Positions 60,960 through 64,000 of a stretch of DNA of 64,000 nucleotides are shown here, one piece after another. Below the pieces are notes generated by a model. It ran no database searches, was not told the DNA's origin, and saw only the letters and a list, made by a program, of their open reading frames with translations. Source of the stretch: Sphingopyxis sp. GTDB lineage: Bacteria > Pseudomonadota > Alphaproteobacteria > Sphingomonadales > Sphingomonadaceae. Each line of letters starts with the position of its first letter. Position 1 is the first letter of the stretch. Made by a program: the position numbers and the translations under genes. The stretch spans positions 62,001-126,000 of the forward strand of contig NZ_JAEULM010000033.1 in assembly GCF_016793825.1 (NCBI RefSeq), written 5' to 3'.

Positions 60960-62156
60960 ATGCGCCTCCTTGCGGCCCTCCCCTGCCCCCTCCTCGCCTG
61001 CCTCCTCCTCTCCGGCTGCATCTCGCCCGTTGATTATGGCGAGGTCCGCCACACCGCCTATGTCGCCGACCCGCGTTGCGCCGCGGCGGCGGGGGCGTCC
61101 GTCGACGCGGCGGCACTGCCGCTTTTCTTCGTGACCAGCCGACTACCCGACTGCCGCACCGAAGCGATCACGCTTACCAACCATCGTGGCGACATCGTGC
61201 GCTACGGCCGGTTCGCCGCGCCGCGGGAGAGCGAGATCGGCGGCAAGAAAAAGTTCCGCACGCCAATGGCGTTCCAGAACGAGGGCGATTGGTGGCAGGC
61301 GTTGCAAGCCGAGACCGACCGCAGGCAGGGCCGCGTGCTCCTTTATGTTCACGGCTATCGCGAGACATTCGAGACGACATCGAAAGATGCCGCGCAAATC
61401 GCGCGCATGACCGGCTTCGACGGTCCCGTGATCGAATATAGCTGGCCCTCGCAGGGCCAGGTTCTGAAATATGCGGTCGACGAAACCAACATGTATCATG
61501 ACGTGCGGAATTTTGGCGATTTCCTGCGAAATCTTGCTGACCGATCGTGGGTCAAGGAGATCGTCATCGTCTCGCACTCGCTGGGCGCGCGCCTCGTTAT
61601 TCCAGCGATCGCCACCGCCGACCGCTTGTCGCGGCGTGCCGGACGGACGACCAACATCTCCAACATCATCCTCGCTTCGCCCGATATCGACCGCGAGACA
61701 TTCGAGCGCGACACTGCAGGCGACGTCCTGGCGCCCGAGCGCGTCGAAGGTGGGCGCCACGTCACCATCTATGTCTCGCTTCATGACAAGGCGCTCGCGG
61801 CTTCGCGCGCGCTGCACGGCTATCCGCGGCTCGGTTCGCCTTATTGCTTCGACCCCTTCGACGCCGCCGACCTCCGCGCCAGAGGTTTGCCGGAGCGCTG
61901 CTATGTCAAGGCGGTGCCCGGCATTACCGTGGTCGATACGACCGATGTGTCGCGAGGATCGACCGGACACAGCAATTTCCTCCGCAGCGCCGTCGCCTGC
62001 CGCGACTTCGTCGATGTGATCGCCGACAAGTCGGCCCGGCCCGAACGCACCGCAACGCCCTGGAGCCATATCTTCCGCCTGATCCCCGATCCGGCCGATC
62101 CGAAGCCCGACGACAATCTGATCTGCGGCCGCGTTGCCGGCGACGAGGAGGATTGA
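60960..62156 (+). CDS. Alpha/beta hydrolase lipoprotein (DUF900 family)
   Basis: 398 residues. The signal ends in lipobox LSGC (Cys20). The DUF900 pattern is clear: 'LPLFFVTSRLPDC', 'RVLLYVHGYRETFETTSKDAAQIARMTGF', 'VIEYSWPSQGQVLKYAVDETN', and 'IVSHSLGARLVI' with the nucleophile Ser near 206, then 'IILASPDIDRETFERD'. It is likely a periplasmic esterase or lipase. It lies between cobS and cobT but has no obvious link to them. Confidence 0.9.
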   Translation: MRLLAALPCPLLACLLLSGCISPVDYGEVRHTAYVADPRCAAAAGASVDAAALPLFFVTSRLPDCRTEAITLTNHRGDIVRYGRFAAPRESEIGGKKKFRTPMAFQNEGDWWQALQAETDRRQGRVLLYVHGYRETFETTSKDAAQIARMTGFDGPVIEYSWPSQGQVLKYAVDETNMYHDVRNFGDFLRNLADRSWVKEIVIVSHSLGARLVIPAIATADRLSRRAGRTTNISNIILASPDIDRETFERDTAGDVLAPERVEGGRHVTIYVSLHDKALAASRALHGYPRLGSPYCFDPFDAADLRARGLPERCYVKAVPGITVVDTTDVSRGSTGHSNFLRSAVACRDFVDVIADKSARPERTATPWSHIFRLIPDPADPKPDDNLICGRVAGDEED

Positions 62157-62181
62157 GGCACAGACGACCATCCTCCTGCAC

Positions 62182-62204
62182 CACCCCGGATCAAGCCGGC
62201 GGTG
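62182..62204. repeat. Degenerate REP-type palindrome before cobT
   Basis: CACCCCGG-ATCAAG-CCGGCGGTG, an imperfect inverted repeat in the 116-bp gap between the hydrolase and cobT. It resembles the CCCCGGATCAAGCCGGGG palindromes I recall from many alphaproteobacteria. Confidence 0.45.
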
Positions 62205-62272
62205 ACGAATGTGACATAGGCCACCTCCATCCTCTTCCTTCGCGCAACAAAGCTGGTTAGAGCCGACTCGAA

Positions 62273-64000
62273 ATGGCAAGTCAGTCTCCCCTCGACGACC
62301 TGAAGGCCGCGCTGTCCAGCGTCGCGCGCGCGGTGACGCGCGACCCCGAGGTCGAAGTCGGCTTCACCGCCGATGCGCCGGTGCAGATCGGCAAGGCGAT
62401 CAAGGTTCCGACGCCGTCGCGCACTCTGCCCCGCGATCAGGTTGCCGAAGCGCGCGGGTTCGCGGACAGCTATGCGCTGCGGATGAAGCACCACAGCGAA
62501 AAGGTCCACAATGCGGCCCGCCCCTCCGAACCCGTCGCCGCCGCAGCGTTCGACGCCATGGAACGCGCGCGGATCGAGGCTCTTGGCGCTCGCAACATGG
62601 CGGGCATGCGGCAGAATCTGTCGGCTGCGCTGACCATGCGGATGCGCAGCGACCCGATCAGCCGGGCACAGGCGCGCGAGGACGTGCCGGTTTCGAGTGC
62701 GCTGGAACTGATGCTGCGCGAAGCACTGACCGGCGAACAGGCACCGCAGGGAACCGAAACGGGCCTGTCGCTGGTGCGCGAATGGATCGCCAAGGACGCG
62801 GGCGGGGACATCGACGCGCTCGCAATGCTGATCGACGATCAGGCCGCCTTTGCCGAGACCGCGAAGATCGCGCTTCGCCATCTCGACCTCATCTATGGCG
62901 ACGATCCGATGGACGAGGGTAGCGAAGACACCGGCGAAGAGGATCAGTCTGAGGCGGAGGAAAGCCAGGAAGAACAGGAAAGCGAAGACGGTGGCGCCGG
63001 CGAGAGCCAGGTCGATGCCCGCGCCGAAATGGCGGGCGACCAGGCCGACGATGGCGACAGCGACCCGGACGCGCAGGAAATGGAAGCCGACGGCGAGCCC
63101 GAAATGGGCGGCGAAGGCGACGAGGGCATGTTGCCGGTCCGCCCAAACCGGTTGCCCACCGACGTCCCCGATTTCAACTATCTGCGCTTCACCGAAAAGC
63201 ATGACGAGATCGTCCTCGCGACCGAGTTGTGCGATGCCGACGAACTGACGCGGCTGCGCGCCTATCTCGACCAGCAGATGGCGCACCTGCAGGGCGCGGT
63301 GACCAAGCTCGCCAACCGTCTCCAGCGCCGCCTGATGGCGCAGCAAAATCGAGCGTGGGACTTCGATCAGGAAGAGGGTCAGCTCGACGCCGCACGCCTC
63401 GCCCGGGTGATCGTCTCGCCCGGCCAATCCTTGTCCTACAAGGTAGAGCGCGATACCGATTTTCGCGACACGGTCGTGACGCTGCTGATCGACAATTCGG
63501 GATCGATGCGCGGCCGCCCGATCAGCATCGCCGCGATCAGCGCCGACATTCTCGCGCGCACGCTCGAACGTTGCGGCGTGAAGACCGAAATCCTCGGCTT
63601 CACGACACGTACGTGGAAAGGCGGGCAGAGCCGCGAAGACTGGCTTGCAGCCGGCCGCCCCGCGCACCCCGGCCGTCTCAACGACCTCCGCCACATCATC
63701 TACAAGCCGGCGGACGAACCTTATCGCCGCGCGCGGAGGTCGCTTGGCCTGATGATGCGCGAGGGGCTGCTCAAGGAAAATATCGATGGCGAGGCGTTGA
63801 TGTGGGCGCACCACCGCATCATCAATCGCCCCGAGGAACGCCGTATCCTGATGGTGATCAGCGACGGCGCGCCGGTCGACGACAGCACGCTGTCCGTGAA
63901 CCATGGCGCCTATCTCGACCAGCATCTGCGTCAGGTGATCGAGTGGATCGAAAACCGCTCACCCGTTGAACTGTGCGCGATCGGGATAGGGCATGACGTG
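62273..64000 (+). CDS. cobT: Cobaltochelatase-type VWA subunit CobT (3' end outside window)
   Basis: The frame is open for 576 codons from ATG 62273 to the window edge. It has an N-terminal helical domain (1-205), a highly acidic linker (about 206-285, '[20 protein letters not shown]'), then the VWA domain with MIDAS '[11 protein letters not shown]' (Asp407, Ser409, Ser411) and '[18 protein letters not shown]'. This is CobT, partner of the CobS ATPase. A long open frame on the opposite strand is its shadow. Only the last part is missing. Confidence 0.96.
   Translation, partial: MASQSPLDDLKAALSSVARAVTRDPEVEVGFTADAPVQIGKAIKVPTPSRTLPRDQVAEARGFADSYALRMKHHSEKVHNAARPSEPVAAAAFDAMERARIEALGARNMAGMRQNLSAALTMRMRSDPISRAQAREDVPVSSALELMLREALTGEQAPQGTETGLSLVREWIAKDAGGDIDALAMLIDDQAAFAETAKIALRHLDLIYGDDPMDEGSEDTGEEDQSEAEESQEEQESEDGGAGESQVDARAEMAGDQADDGDSDPDAQEMEADGEPEMGGEGDEGMLPVRPNRLPTDVPDFNYLRFTEKHDEIVLATELCDADELTRLRAYLDQQMAHLQGAVTKLANRLQRRLMAQQNRAWDFDQEEGQLDAARLARVIVSPGQSLSYKVERDTDFRDTVVTLLIDNSGSMRGRPISIAAISADILARTLERCGVKTEILGFTTRTWKGGQSREDWLAAGRPAHPGRLNDLRHIIYKPADEPYRRARRSLGLMMREGLLKENIDGEALMWAHHRIINRPEERRILMVISDGAPVDDSTLSVNHGAYLDQHLRQVIEWIENRSPVELCAIGIGHDV

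Noticed and set aside
61901-63925. 674-codon open frame on the minus strand across the cobT region
   Set aside because: The plus strand encodes an unmistakable CobT (acidic linker, VWA MIDAS DNSGS) open to the window edge. The minus frame gives low-complexity His/Arg-rich protein with no motif, an effect of high GC codon bias.
1-64000. CRISPR arrays, tRNA genes, insertion sequences, prophage
   Set aside because: I read all intergenic gaps for regular spaced repeats, TTCGAATCC-type T-arms, terminal inverted repeats with transposase frames and integrase motifs, and found none.

Overview
The window is GC-rich, densely coded alphaproteobacterial chromosome, most like a sphingomonad (Sphingomonadales, Sphingopyxis/Sphingomonas type). 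The clues are a UrcA-family protein, a short DUF6356-like protein, a MerC-domain protein, the order of the suf genes, and imperfect inverted repeats built on GTTCGxGTCGAGCGA. Both the taxonomy and these family names come from recall, not from a search. I see no transposase, phage gene, CRISPR array, rRNA or tRNA. The window begins inside a minus-strand gene and ends inside cobT.

Layout. 1-9.6 kb: a sorbosone-dehydrogenase-like propeller protein, dnaN, several small exported or membrane proteins, LysR/UrcA and HxlR/SDR divergent pairs, rlmN, a small outer-membrane barrel and a YnfA-like protein. 9.66-11.2 kb: a thioredoxin-like CxxC protein diverging from a MarR regulator and a MOSC protein across twin 29-bp operators. 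11.2-15.3 kb: a TesA-type esterase diverging from an ABC ATPase and permease (the ybbA/ybbP/tesA arrangement). 15.3-18.9 kb: a minus-strand chain thrS, metallophosphoesterase, TauE/SafE permease. 19-25.3 kb: MerC, a 32-residue membrane peptide with a membrane protein and XRE regulator, hydrolases, and glyoxalase I and II side by side. 25.4-30 kb: fadD-like ligase, ggt and pyrD on the minus strand. 30.1-32.9 kb: a DUF885 metallopeptidase and an AraC regulator.

33.1-39.8 kb holds a complete SUF iron-sulfur operon: Rrf2 regulator, sufB, two unknown genes, sufC, sufD, sufS, sufT, sufA. Most junctions are 4-bp stop/start overlaps, and a perfect palindrome lies just downstream of the promoter -10. 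39.8-46 kb: extensin-like protein, a stand-alone cytochrome P450, a Tyr/Gly-rich lipoprotein and a dicarboxylate symporter. 44.9-49.4 kb: minus-strand operon cbpA-like, yihY, fabI, GNAT, aroC. 49.5-57.3 kb: pdxH, phzF-like, a serine hydrolase, LtrA with its AraC regulator, an epoxide-hydrolase-like protein, pirin and cupin. 57.3-64 kb: bolA, a J-domain protein, a SnoaL-like protein, cobS, two insert genes, and cobT.

Most of this is ordinary housekeeping and accessory content. The observations most worth pursuing are: the MarR/thioredoxin/MOSC module, whose regulator carries a four-cysteine tail; the SUF regulator, whose C-terminus is translated from an inserted inverted repeat; two candidate small RNAs ending in strong intrinsic terminators; and the coupled small-peptide/membrane/XRE module.
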